DNA of 64,000 nucleotides from Cornus controversa (Eukaryota > Streptophyta > Magnoliopsida > Cornales > Cornaceae), in NCBI GenBank assembly GCA_026545225.1, contig CM048846.1:12878975-12942974 (forward strand), read 5' to 3'. This document shows, one piece after another, positions 46,170-58,211 of the stretch. A program made the position numbers and the translations under genes. A model generated the notes under the pieces. The model did no database searches and was not told where the DNA came from. It saw nothing but the letters and a program-made list of their open reading frames with translations. Numbering within the stretch: position 1 is the first letter of the stretch; the number at the start of each line of letters is the position of its first letter.

Positions 46170-46655
46170 GAATTTAATATTTGATAGTTGCAGGAGTTCT
46201 TTGTCAATAAACAATAATATAAGTAATAAATGATGTATTCAATACAACTGATAGATTCAATGAAGTAGTTATGACAAAGAAAAAGATGTAAAGCTAATTA
46301 ATGAGAGTTATAATAAAGGAAAAAATGTTGTTGTTCTTATTGTTCTGCCTCCTATTTACTAAGGCTTTGTATTTATAGAGTTAGACCTCCTCGAATAATA
46401 TTTGTGGGGTCTTGACCTGATCCGAATATTATCCGGTACCTAGAGTGTTTAGGTAATGATTTCCTAAACACTTGAGCAGTCAAGTCATCCACTTCGCCTT
46501 GCCTTTTAGCTTAGGTAGCATGTTTAACCATTGTATTCATTAAATGCAATCGACTAAATCGCAGCAGCAGTAGTTGAGAGCTTTAATGACATTTATCGGA
46601 GTATTAATGTAATGGTAAGGATCTCTGTTGTGGCATGTGTTCACTATCCCCCATT
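46170..46655 (-). mobile_element. Candidate solo LTR (minus strand)
   Basis: On the minus strand this block begins TGGGGGATAGTGAACAC, contains a good TATA box (CTCTATAAATACAAAG at about 46382-46367) followed by an AC/CA-rich transcribed-type stretch, and has LTR-like composition. No second copy and no certain target-site duplication were found, so the call rests on internal organisation only. Confidence 0.3.
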
Positions 46656-47883
46656 AATTAGACATCGGGCTTTCTCTATTTCTCATCCTCCAATCCAAAT
46701 TCCTTCCAAGTATTTCATAAAAAATAATTTTATAGGTGTAAGGAGGTCCTACTAGGTCTTGCCTGACATTTGACAAACATGACGGAGTTGGATACTTCAT
46801 AAAAGAACTCGAGGGGTGACTTGCATTAAATGATCTTGTCATAAAAAATAATGTAAAAATATTTTGAAAGGGAAATACGATCATCCGAACTAGTCATAGA
46901 TGAAAGTCTAGGTTGATCAAAAGAAAAAGAATAAATGTAATTTGGAACTATATTTTGACTACACAACTCAAATATTGTTTTCTTTCAAAGGGTCAGACCT
47001 ATAATTTTATGTCTCAACAATTGACATAGTCGAGATAATTAGAAAAAAAAAGGATGAAAAAACATATATATGATCTTTTTGGTTGAGGAGAGAGTATTTT
47101 GTTTCTAATCCACTTGTAAACATTCTTTTATTACAGCATAATGATTGGCTTCTTTGCCAATCTGGGCAAGAAAATCAAACTTGGGCTAGAGCTTCAAAAT
47201 CTCCGGTAGTAAATGTTGAAATTTGGATAAAAAATACTTGTAACTAACGAGACACTTACTAATGATTCAAAAGTTTAAGTTATTGGATAGTGTTGACTAT
47301 CTGTTCATTTATACACAATCACTTTTTCATCTGAATCCGATATGGAACAAGACTCTCTAACACTAATCACCTTGACAAAATGATTTTAAGATCTAGGAAT
47401 GAATTTATGTTTGAAAAAATTGATATTGTATTATCCTAATTCAATTGATATAATATATATTCTTGCTCTAAAAAACAAAAGTTTTCATGATGTGGTTTCA
47501 AGAGAAAGATACAATTGGGGAAGCATACTTGGGAAGTTATTGATTCATTGTTATGTGAAATAACTACTATTTATTAGTTTAGTAATTTAGTGGGAATACT
47601 ATTTAAAATTCATTTGTTGTATAAAATTTTGAGGGTGTAATATTCCAAGTTCTATAAAATGTTGGCGTGTAATTAATATTATTTTTTTATTAAAAAAAAA
47701 ACTCTTGAACTTTTTCAAATTTAAATTCCACAATTAATTTAGCAAATAACCCTCTTTTTGTGAAACTCTAGAAATTACCCCCATCAATTTCTTGACATTA
47801 GAAAAGTCCAAAGAATTGGTTTGGGTCTCACCAAATATAATTTTGTTATGTCATTATTTTGTGGACCGAATGACTCTATGTAA
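46656..47883. other. Intergenic, AT-rich
   Basis: No gene, RNA or paired terminal repeats recognised. Confidence 0.35.
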
Positions 47884-47892
47884 TAAAAATTA

Positions 47893-48830
47893 GGGTAAAA
47901 TGTACTCACACCCCTTGAGGTTTGCCCTAAACACACTCATATACAAAGTTTGCTTAAACTTACACTCACACCCCTGAGATTTGGAGTTTGATCGCACACA
48001 ACCCCCAATTGAAATCCATCGGTCAAAAAATTATTTGAAATGTCTGTTTTAACCTTCACTAACTGAAAAGACATTTTTAACCTTACTTTTCACGTTAAAA
48101 TATCATATTGCTCCCAACTCTTTTGGTGGTGGCGGTGGTATCTCGGCAATAGTAGAGAGATGACAATAGAGGAGACCTATATGAAAAGTGTTACAAGAGT
48201 ACAGGAGCTTATTTGCAAATATGAGAAAGTTAAAAGAGGATATTTTGCATTTTGTCTTTTATTACAAAGTATGCATACATTTATTTCAAAAAAAAAAAGA
48301 AAAGTAGTGATGGCACTGATAAAATTGAAAAGTAAGTACTGGAAAAAAGAAAAGAAAAATATCATCAAAGATTAATAATAAAGTAAATTTTAGCCTCAAA
48401 TTTTGAATTTCTTTAGATTGAATTTTATTTTTCAGTGACAACTAATATTGGGTCATACACATAATAGAGAAATAATATAAATTATTTGCTAAATTGAATC
48501 ACTAAAACACATTAGACTCATTTCTTTATTTCACAATTCTTTTTATAAATAAAAAACAAAACAAAACAAAAGAATTCAAAGAATTTTGTTGCCCCTTCAC
48601 TGAATTCAGGGAACACTAATATAGTAATATATCGGTTGAAGGGTTAATTTAGTCATTTTATTTTAATAGATTTTTTAAATATAATATAGTTATTATATTG
48701 ATGGATAAAATTGTAATTTTCCATGCAAATTACTAATGCAATTTTGTTCAGGGGTGTGAGTGTAGATTTAAGCAAACTTTGTATGAGTGTATTTAATGCA
48801 AATCTCAGGGGGTGTGAGTGCACTTTGCCC
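47893..48830. mobile_element. Mutator-like MITE with GGGTAAAATG ends
   Basis: The 938-bp element begins GGGTAAAATGTACTCACACC and ends GGTGTGAGTGCACTTTGCCC, with inverted repeats continuing inward (CAAAGTTTGCTTAAA against TTTAAGCAAACTTTG). The flanks are TAAAAATTA (47884-47892) and TAAAAATTG (48831-48839), a 9-bp duplication with one change. It has the same type of ends as the element at 19480. No coding capacity; a short open frame at 48160-48375 is incidental. Confidence 0.88.
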
Positions 48831-48839
48831 TAAAAATTG

Positions 48840-49087
48840 TATGAAAAAATCCTTTTTTGGGAGTCAAATACGGGGAAGTGGGCCAAGTAATTTCAACCCG
48901 GCTTCTGTTGTCTTCACTTCACTTGAGCCTTTGATTTGTTGTCTCAGCTAGCTGAGAGGCATTCACATCACATTCCCAAATTGCCAAACCCTACCTGACT
49001 GAGTATTCATTCTATCATAAGCTGTCACTTACTTTCATAGCCCACCGCCTTCTCGACACCATTTTTAACGCCAATCTCAGTGTCAAT
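48840..49087 (+). promoter_or_regulatory. Displaced promoter/leader of the F-box pseudogene
   Basis: This stretch is less AT-rich, with pyrimidine-rich leader-like sequence (about 48900-49080). It continues across the retrotransposon, through the ATCAA target duplication, into 53980-54035 just before the F-box coding region. It is therefore likely the original promoter and leader, now 4.9 kb away. Confidence 0.5.
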
Positions 49088-49092
49088 ATCAA

Positions 49093-49384
49093 TGAAAGCC
49101 ATAAGAGCTTAGAAGAAGTTTCTACAAATGACAAGTCAGCATGTGAGTCATAGCCAGCTCATCATGATGACTTGGATCCAGCTGAAGTTCTCAAATTCTG
49201 TTATAGAGTTTGTTATTGAATTAGTTAAAGGGAAGCAAACTAGTTAATTTATGTTTTCTCTCCTTGTAATATAAATACTCTGTTTCTCTTCTTGTAATTA
49301 AATATATAGATATTAAAGTTGTTAAGAGCTCTATAGTTGGTTTGTGAGAAAAGTATACTTTCCAGTTATTTACAAAAGTTTTCT
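49093..49384 (+). repeat. 5' LTR of the copia element
   Basis: 292 bp, starting TGAAAGCCATAAGAGC. A TATA-like TAATATAAATACTC lies in its second half (about 49266-49280), suited to driving element transcription. Confidence 0.95.
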
Positions 49385-49471
49385 TGGTATCTGAGTTTGG
49401 TTCTTTCATTTTTTTTTTGCAATTTTCCTGGAAACCAATCAATTTCCTTCTCTCTTTCTGGTGAACCAATC

Positions 49472-50299
49472 ATGTTAACCTCTACATTTGGATCGACTTT
49501 TTCTTCTTCCTTCTCAGAATCGATTAGAGCATCTCAATCTTCCTCTATTGATCCGGCTTCAGGTTCGCAGTTCTTCAATCATACTCTTTCTATTAAGCTA
49601 GATCGATCGAACTATGTCCTTTGGAGATCGCAAATGGATAATATGATCTATGCAAATGGATTTGAGAATTTTATTGAAAGTTTATCAGTTTGTCCTGAGA
49701 AAACTGTTCCTACTACTGGAGTTGTCAATCCAGAGTTTGTAACTTGGTGTAGACCTGATAGATTAATCCTAAGTTGGATCTATTCTTCTTTAACTCTTGA
49801 GATTATGGCTCAGAATGTAAGCCATACCACGTCACATTCTGCCTGTAATGCTCTTGAGAAAATTTTCTCATCTTCCTCGCGACCTCGAATTATGCAGCTA
49901 AGATTGCAGTTACAAATAATAAAGAAAAACTCAATGTCAATGATTGAGTTTATCATGAAGATTAAAGGTATCTTAGATAGTCTTGCAGCAATAGGGGAAC
50001 TTGTTTCAGAACAAGACCAGATTATGAATCTTTTGGCTGGATTAGGAACTGATTATAATGTTGTGGTAACATCTATCAGTGCTAGAGACAGTCCACTCTC
50101 TCTTGAAGATATTCATAGCTTGCTCTTGACTTTTGAACATCGTTTAGAACAACAGAATTCCTTTGATGAAACTGGAGCAATGACTGTAAATCTTACTCAG
50201 AACAACAAGTATGCAGGTGAAAAGAACTATAGCAAGAGCATTCGGGGATATCATAAGCCATCAAACCAGGGTACTGGACAAGGAGGAAATTTGAACTAG
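49472..50299 (+). pseudogene. copia gag region, frameshifted before the zinc knuckle
   Basis: The frame from the first suitable ATG runs 275 codons and carries the copia-type gag (UBN2-like) pattern: KLDRSNYVLWRSQM near the start, and a central region of repeated Leu/Ile helices ending in an LLTFEHRLEQQ segment. It stops at 50297-50299. The glycine-arginine stretch and the CCHC knuckle (about 50361-50402) continue in another frame, so the mature capsid-nucleocapsid protein cannot be made from this copy. Confidence 0.9.
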
Positions 50300-53200
50300 A
50301 GGTCGTGGTGGTCGCAGAGGCCAAGGTGGAAGAGGCAACAATAATAATACAAAGCCTCAATGTCAACTCTGTGGTAAATTTGGACACACTGTTCAAAATT
50401 GTTATCACAGGTTTGATATTACCTTTCAAGGTCAACAATCTACTAACAACAATCAAGCTCAGAACACAATATCAGCAATGGTTGTTACTCCTAACACTAT
50501 TGCAGATGATTTTTGGTACCTTGACTCTGGAGCTACCCATCACATGACTCAAAATGCAGCTAGTCTTTCGAATATGGCTCTTTATACTGGTTCAGAAAGA
50601 GTTACAATTGGTAATGGTAAGCAAATCCCTATTTTAAATGTTGGTAGTACGTCTCTAGTTTCTAATTCCACAGTTCTTTGCCTTAACAAGGTTTATCATG
50701 TGTCTTCTCTTTCTAGCAATCTAATCAATGTTGCTAAACTTTGTGCTGACAATAACTCTATGATTGAGTTTTATCCCAAATATTTCACTGTGAAGGATCA
50801 ATGTTCGAAGAAAACTCTAGCTCAATGCAGACTTAAGAATGGGTTGTATAAGCTTCCAGTTACCAGTTTCCAAGATTCAAAGACTCATAGTGATTCTTTT
50901 TTGAATAAAGACTCTATATCAGCCTTTAATATTTCTACTGATAGCAGTGAGGTTTGGCATGATCGCCTTGGATATGTCTCACCTACTATTGTACAAAAGA
51001 TTCTGAGTGATTGTAATATTTCATGCTCAGTGAATAAAAACTTGGTTTATTCTTCTTGTCAACATGTAAAAAGTCACAGATTACCATTTCAAATATCAAA
51101 TACACGAGTAGCTTCTCCATTATAGCTTGTCATACTGATATCTGGGGACCAACTCCTGTTTTATCTACTTCAGGCTCCAGATATTTTATCCTCTTTGTTG
51201 ATGATCATACAAGATTCACATGGCTTTTTCCTTTGCAGACTAAAGATCAAGCCTTGCAAGTTTTTGTTCAGTACAAAAGTCTGGTTGAAAATCAGTTTAA
51301 TAGCAAAATAAAAACTCTTCAGTCTAATAGTGGAGGAGAATTCAAGGTTTTTGCTCGCTATCTTCAGTCCCATGGCATTGCTCACAGATTCTCATGTCCT
51401 TACACTTCTGCTCAAAATGGGAGAGTGGAGAGGAATCATAGACATGTAGTGGAGACGGGTTTGGCTCTTTTGGCTCGTGCATATTCAAATAGTAGTTCAT
51501 CTAATCAATAGAATGCTAACAAAAGTATTAGATTTTGCCTCTCCATACTCTTTTGTCTTTCACAAGAAACCTGACTATACTATGTTGAAAATTTTTGGGT
51601 GTCTGTGCTACCCTTTTATCAGACCATATAATAGACACAAGTTACAATACAGATCAATTCAATGTGTTTTTCTTGGATACTCTACTATCCATAAGAGTTA
51701 TTTGTGTCTAGATTCCAAGTCTGGAAGAGTGTATATAACTCGCCATGTTATTTTTGATGAAAGCAAGTTTCCTTTAGCCTCATATTCTTCTCCAGTTGTT
51801 GCTGCTACACAAGGACTTGCTCAGACACCTGCTCTTATAACCCTCCCATCATCAAGTCATGTCCCTGAACCTCATCATGTTCCAGTTCTTACACAATCTC
51901 CTCACCAACATGTTGCTATTCCATCATAACAAGATGTTCCACCAATAACTTCTCCTTCTGATCTACCAATAATTTCTCCTTTATCTCCAGCTATACAACA
52001 ACCAGTCCAAACTATTCCTGCTGAATCTATACTAGAAACAAGAAAGATGGTAACCAGGTCTCAAAATGGGATAATTAAAAAGAAACAACTGTTTCTAGTA
52101 ACCCGACCGAATGAGCCAACTACAATCAAGCAAGCCATGAAAGATCCTAATTGGGTGACAGCAATGAAAAAGGAAATTGAGGCATTACAAAGACACAACA
52201 CATGGGAATTGGTTGATCCTCCTTCAGCAGTTAACATCATAGGCTGTAAATGGGTGTTTAAGCTCAAATATAATGCAAATGGGACTTTAGAGAGGCACAA
52301 GGCCCGATTGGTGGCAAAGGGCTATAATCAGACTCAAGGGCTTAATTTCTTTAATACTTTCAGCCCTGTGGTGAAACCAGCAACAATTAAAATAGTGTTA
52401 ACTCTTGCTCTTACTTTTGGATGGAAAGTTAGGCAACTAGATGTTCAGAATGCCTTCTTAAATGGAGATCTAGAAGAATAAGTGTTTATGTCTCAGCCAC
52501 CTGGGTTTGCACATCAGCAGTTCCCCCACAAAGTATGCAAACTAAAGAAAGCCTTATATGGCTTGAAGCATGCACCAAGGGCTTGGTTTACAAAACTTAG
52601 TCAAGCTTTGTTAAAATAGGGTTTCACATGCTCAAGGTCCGATAGCTCAATGTTTGTTCAGTTTGGGAAAACAGATACTTTAGTTGTTTTGGTTTATGTC
52701 GATGATATCCTTGTCACTGGAAGCTCCAAAACTCAGATTGATGCTTTAATAATGCAACTACACTCTACTTTTGCAATGAGGGATCTAGGTCAGTTATCTT
52801 ACTTTCTTGGAATAGAGGTGATTTATGATGCTCACTCTATCCACCTATCTCAAACCAAGTATATTGCTGATTTGCTGGAGAAAACAGAGATGCTTGACTG
52901 TAAACTAGCAAAAACCCCAGGAGTCATTGGCCACAGTTTGTTTAAGTACGATGGAGAACCATTTGAGGATCAAACCAAGTATAGGAGCATAGTAGGAGCC
53001 TTACAATATGTCACTCTAACTAGACCTGACATTGCTTTTGCTGTCAATAAAGCTTGTCAATTCATGCATAATCCAACAACAACTCATTGGCTGTCTGCAA
53101 AGAGGATTCTAAGATACCTGAGGGGTACTATGCAACAAGGCTTAAAGCTTAATCCTTCTACTCATCTTCAGATACAATCCTATACAGATGCTGACTATGC

Positions 53201-53640
53201 TTCGAATCCTGATGACAGAAGAAGTTTTAGTGGTTATTGTTTGTTTCTTGGAGACAATCTCGTGTCTTGGTCTGCAACAAAACAAAAAGGTTGTCTCTAG
53301 AAGTAGTGCTGAATTAGAGTATAGAGGACTAGCCATAGCAGCAGCTGAGATTGTTTGGACTTTATCACTCTTACAAGAATTGTGTGTTCCTCAACAACAA
53401 GTCCCTATACTATGGTTTGACAACATCAGCTCCAGCTATATGGCAGCAAATCCTGTGTTTCATGCTCGATCTAAACACATTGAAATAAACACATTGAAAT
53501 AGACATTCATTTTGTCCGAGATCTCGTCCTTAAAAAGAAATTACAACTCTGTTATATTCCAACTGAAGATCAAATAGCAGACTTGTTCACAAAGCATTTA
53601 TCAAGCTCAAGGTTCGATTATTTGAAGTCCAGACTTTGTA
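50300..53640 (+). pseudogene. copia pol region (protease-integrase-RT-RNase H), broken
   Basis: Protease is marked by DSGATHHMT (50524-50550), then the pre-integrase zinc-binding segment (about 50950-51075). The integrase core (about 51140-51500) starts in a new frame; its second acidic residue is changed (QSNSGGEF where D is expected). Reverse transcriptase shows YVDD at 52695-52706. RNase H ends near 53640. Breaks seen: frame changes near 51110, 51500 and 53290, stops at 51927-51929, 52479-52481 and 52617-52619, and a short tandem duplication near 53480-53505 that shifts the frame again. The element could move only with proteins from elsewhere. Confidence 0.92.
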
Positions 53641-53671
53641 TCATGCATTGACCCTTCAGCTTGCAGGGGGA

Positions 53672-53979
53672 TGAAAGCCATAAGAGCTTAGAAGAAGTTT
53701 TTACAAATGACAAGTCAGCATGTGAGTCATAGCCAGCTCATCATGATGACTTGGATCCAGTTGGAGTTCTTAAATTCTGTTATTCTCAAATTCTGTTATA
53801 AAGTTTGTTATTGAATTAGTTAGAGGAAAGCAAACTAGTTAATTTTTGTTTTCTCTCCTTGTAATATAAATACTCTATTTCTCTTATTGTAATCAAATAT
53901 ATAGATATTAAAGCTGTTAAGAGCTCTGTAGTTGGTTTGTGAGAAAAGTATACTTTCCAGTTGTTTACAAAAGTTTTCT
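53672..53979 (+). repeat. 3' LTR of the copia element
   Basis: 308 bp. It is longer than the 5' LTR mainly because of a 17-base tandem duplication (ATTCTGTTATTCTCAA type, about 53772-53805). Confidence 0.95.
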
Positions 53980-54035
53980 ATCAAGACCCACATCACCTTT
54001 GGTTGCTAATATCAAGCTTCAATCAGTAATAAGAG

Positions 54036-55214
54036 TTGAAGCGAGGACTAGAAGGGGACGAAAATACGAAGAAGAGAGATGAGAGAATTGAAAATTCAAA
54101 GCAGCAATTAGCGAACCACATTCTGCATGATTTAATCGTCGAAATACTCTCCAGACTACCCGTCAAGTCTCTGTTGCAATTCAAGTGTGTTTGCAAATCA
54201 TGGTGCTCTTTGATTTTCGATTCACATTTCGTTAAAACCCACTTTAGTAGGTCAACTGAAGATGATGACTATAAATACTACAGGCTCATTTTGAGCGTCA
54301 AACTTAGATTCTGGTCTCGAGTTTTGTTCTCTTTACTCTGTATTGCATGAGCCATCTGTTACTGTTAGTGCCTTTGAGCTTGATTATCCATTGCATTTGA
54401 AGGTTCCCCGTTATCAGGTTTCGATCCAAGGTTCTTGTAATGGGTTGCTTTGTATAGCTATTGACAGTGATATTTTCATATGGAACCCATCTATTAGAAA
54501 ATCAAAGAGATTGCCGGATTCAGGCTTGGAGATGGGGTCCGATTTTATGGTATATGGGTTTGGTAATGATGAGTCCATTGTTGATTACAAGGTGGTAGCC
54601 GCCTTTTGTAGTACGACTCTTTTTATTACCCAAATTAAGGTTTATACATTAAGGACTGATGCTTGGAGAAGGATTCAGGACTTTCCTTATGGGTTACCTG
54701 GGGATAGTGGTAAATTTGCCAACGGAGCTCTCCATTGGCCTCTGAGATTCAGTACCTTTGGATCAGTTTATCCTTGGGTGAGTGTTTCTCTTGATTTAGC
54801 GAATGAGACATACAAGGAGGTGGAGCAACCTAAGTACGGAGATGGTGTGTACGGAGATAATGTTTACAAAGATGGTGATTTTAATTTGAGGTTGGGGATT
54901 TTGAGAGGATGTATATATGTGTTGTGTAACTACTATGGAACTCATGCCCATATATGGGTCATGAAGTAATATGGCATGAAAAATTCTTGGACTAAATTAT
55001 TCAGCATCCCCTATTTCACAGATCCCATGATTTTTCAGTACTCAATACCATTGTGCATTTCTAAGAATGGCAAAAATTTGTTGCAATTAGATCTTTAATT
55101 ATATATGATTTAAAAGAAAGTACATTTAGGTATCCTTCCATTCATAATTTCACTTCCTTTGATGAACTGGATACTTATGTTGAGAGCCTTGTTTCACCTA
55201 GTGCTGACAATTAG
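54036..55214 (+). pseudogene. F-box protein pseudogene (F-box plus associated-interaction domain)
   Basis: The translated remains show an F-box (HDLIVEILSRLPVKSLLQFKCV, here cited in parts: IVEILSRLPVKSL and CVCKSW, about 54130-54215), then an F-box-associated domain with GSCNGLLCI, WNPSIRKSKRLP and YGFGNDES. Intact relatives are SCF ubiquitin-ligase adaptors of about 370-400 residues. Four lesions are visible. The expected start is TTG with a stop just upstream and no ATG. A one-base shift lies near 54318-54330. An in-frame TAA at 54967-54969 stands where homologues have a Glu codon. A second shift lies near 55085. The last recognisable codons end at 55214. A copia element separates it from its likely promoter. 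Confidence 0.9.
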
Positions 55215-55707
55215 CTTCAGGAGTACCATTAATTAACAAAAAAATAAGAAGGTAAGATCAGATTTTGATTATCTTTTATTATTCTTTCCCTGCTTTTTGT
55301 AATACTGCATTTATGGTATTTGTAATACTTTTATGGAAATTACATTATGTTTAATGACTTTTTTTTGTTCAATTATTTATATGGCTAGACAAAAGTAGCT
55401 TATAAAGAAATGACCATCCCCTAAAACAATTAAGAAATGAAACTTGTGGTGGCTAATGTCTTTTGATCTTATGCTTTAATTTGGAACTTGAAGTGAATGT
55501 TCAAATAGAATTTTGTGACCCCTTGCTCTTCTTTTTTTCCCTTTTCCCGAGCTCTTATAATTATTCATTTTCTTTTAGGTAATGTGGGTAATTAATATTA
55601 TTTTCATACTTGTATTTTTAGAGGAATTTCTATTTCTTCCTTAAGGTATCACAACATAAGAAGCAAAATTAAGCAATTTAAAATTAATGCAATTATGTTG
55701 TATCTAC
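55215..55707. other. 3' flank of the F-box pseudogene
   Basis: AT-rich sequence with splice-like motifs that may be an old 3' UTR. No gene. Confidence 0.4.
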
Positions 55708-55715
55708 ATGCACTA

Positions 55716-56327
55716 ATGGATGGCAATGGGGTGGGGCGGGGCGGGTTTTTGACTTCCCCGTCTCCACAATCGTTTAACTTTCCCCATCCCGTCCTCGCCC
55801 CGTAACTGTTTACAAAATCATCCCCAAACCCCATTCCCGAAACCGTTTAATTTTTCCCGCCCCGCCCAGTTTATACTTTTTTTTTTTAATGCAAACTTTT
55901 TTATAATAATAAATATGATACTTAGATACATATACACCAAGTAATTTCAAACATTGCTACACCACTGTGTTATTAATTCTTAGTCTCTTACTTGGCCATA
56001 ATAATCCATAATATAGTGAAAATCAAAGGAAAAGTGGTACAAATTTCAAGTACTGTGACGTAAAATAGAATTAAAATTGTAAAATTTAAATTATAATAGT
56101 TTACAAATTCAAAGGTATATATAAATTCCAAGTACTGTGATGTAAAATGTTTCCTTTATGTATTATATATATAAGTATATATATATACTTAAACGGGGCG
56201 GGGTGGGTATCTGTCGGGGTAGGGTCTTACTCACCCCTGCACAGGTTATTTTTCTTAACTCCATCCCCGTCCTGTTTCTTTAAATAGTTCCGTAAATGTG
56301 TTTTAAATGGAACAAATTGTCATCCCT
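55716..56327. mobile_element. hAT-like MITE with GGGGCGGGG-rich ends
   Basis: The 612-bp element starts ATGGATGGCAATGGGG and ends in AAATTGTCATCCCT, inverted relative to the start (AGGGATGACAATTT). It is flanked by a perfect 8-bp duplication ATGCACTA (55708-55715 and 56328-56335). Subterminal regions are GGGGCGGGG/CCCCGCCC-rich (about 55725-55865 and 56190-56270) around an AT-rich core. No coding capacity. Confidence 0.92.
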
Positions 56328-56335
56328 ATGCACTA

Positions 56336-58029
56336 TTGCATTGTATTATCTCGATTGTTTTGCATTTTGCTTGCTTAATTTGCCTATGGTTGCTTCAATG
56401 GCAAATTTACTTCATTTGCCTATTCCTTTGATAGTGCCAAATCCTTTGAGACAAAAGATTATATTTTCATATTATCAGATTACGTGAACACCCATATTTA
56501 TGTCGTTGTCACTCAGCTTTTCCTCTTTTTGCTCAGTTTGTACTGTTTTTTCTTGTTGATTGAAAGTTCAATATTGGGCTCTTTGTGCTTCTGATTTTGC
56601 TTTTTTGAAGACATTGAGGACTATTAGTGTATTCGGTTCAGTGTTTCTTATATTGCAATTGTGGAAATCCTTTTCATAATTAAATTTTTTTATTATTAGT
56701 TACAATGTTTGGATTCGTTGGAATCGAACAATTTCTATCTGTTTGGTTATCGAAGTGCAATTTTTCCTCTCTGTGCTCAGTTTGTACTCCACGTTGATTG
56801 AAGTGACATATGTGATATTAAAGGGGGTAGTTGTCAGTTTGTTATGTTGAAATTGTTCAAAGGAATAATCAATAAATTGATTTTATGATATACTCCAATT
56901 ATGATATGCATTTCATGCTAAAGACATCTTAGATTTTTCTCACCCAAAAGTTAGAGGTAGTTTTGTATAAATACAACCAAGTGAAAAGATGCAGCTCTTT
57001 GAACTTTTTGTGTGTCATGGATGTATGGCTTGACACATACCAAGTTAAAATTTCATGTTATGATCTCTTCAATTATTTATATATATATATATATAATTTC
57101 TTTGATTGTCTTCACATACCAGATGAACCCATTTGGCAAATCATATATAGCAAAAAATTAGCTTGATCTTCTCATTTGTACCATTCTATTCTGACCAAAA
57201 TTTTCAAATTATCTAAAGCTTCTGCAATTTCTTTTAAGAAATTACTTTGCAGATTGTACAGTTATGTATGAATATAATACAATGAATCAAAATTCTCCTA
57301 TTTGATACCGGAACCATCATATAGTTGATTCAAGTCCCTGAAATTACCAAGAAATGCAGGATAGAAAGAAAATAAATATAATAATTGACTTATGGACATA
57401 AAATTGAATTCTAACATGAAATCATCAACAGAAATGAACATATGACTTGTGCTTTCCTTATTTAAATAACTTTTCATAGATTAGCCATTTGTATATTCAC
57501 CATATGTGCAACTCTCAGTTTCTCTAATTGAAGGTTGGTTTTCAAATTTAGGATTTAAAAAGGAAAGAGAAGGAACTGCAAGATAAGGAGGCTGATATCT
57601 CGACCTTTTGAATTCATATTCTTTTGGGATGTGGATGTACCTCGGTCAATTGTTGTTTTTTACTCGTTTTCTCATTTTTACCTACGAGTAAATTTTAATT
57701 TGATGCATCTTGACCGAGTTTTTTTTCTTGACCTTCTAGTTCTACCAGTGTAGTTATACTAGACTTATTTTCTTTAATGGAGTGAATATTTATTAGTTTA
57801 TAATTTATTTTTGTTTTATTTTCGGGTTGCATATAGAGAAGGGTAATGCATACTTCAAGTTATTATAGGTATGCATGATTAATATCTAATATAACATTTC
57901 TTTCCAATGAAGCATTAAATGTTTCTAAGATCTTTATCAGTATCAATTATCTAAAAGCTGAGTTGTAAGGCCACAAGATAAGATGTGATTTTTTTTTTTT
58001 TGGGTTTATAACAAATGGTTATGTGGTTA
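56336..58029. other. Intergenic, AT-rich
   Basis: No gene is supported. The stretch may include old untranslated exons of the F-box gene (purine-rich segment at about 57550-57610 bounded by splice-like sites), which is speculative. Confidence 0.35.
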
Positions 58030-58038
58030 TTCTTTACA

Positions 58039-58211
58039 GGGTAATGCTACTCAGGCGGAATTCGTAGACAGAATTCATAGGCAGAATGTTTTATATCCAT
58101 TGGATGCATGTGGTAGGCCCCCACCACATACACTCACCACATGCATCCAATGGATATAAAACATTCTGCTTATGAATTTTGCCTACGAATTCTACCTGAG
58201 TAGCATTACCC
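58039..58211. mobile_element. 173-bp foldback MITE
   Basis: Near-perfect inverted arms of about 75 bases, GGGTAATGCTACTCAGGC... and ...CTACCTGAGTAGCATTACCC, surround a short loop containing CACCACAT. The flanks TTCTTTACA and TTCTTTTAT suggest a decayed 9-bp target duplication. Copy 1 of the surrounding duplicated block (near 44335) lacks the element, so it inserted into copy 2. Same family as the 78-bp element at 40629. Confidence 0.88.

Larger units (their letters stand above)
49093..53979 (+). mobile_element. Ty1/copia LTR retrotransposon, full length but inactive
   Basis: The 4,887-bp element has LTRs at 49093-49384 and 53672-53979 and a perfect 5-bp target duplication ATCAA (49088-49092, 53980-53984). 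The primer site TGGTATCTGAG follows the 5' LTR directly (49385). A polypurine tract GCAGGGGGA precedes the 3' LTR. The domain order gag, zinc knuckle, protease, integrase, reverse transcriptase, RNase H is that of copia elements. Several frameshifts and stop codons break the coding region. The LTRs end TG...CT rather than TG...CA and differ at about 14 sites by eye, so the insertion is not very recent. Confidence 0.96.

Noticed and set aside
48160..48375. 71-codon frame
   Set aside because: It lies inside a MITE and has no domain.
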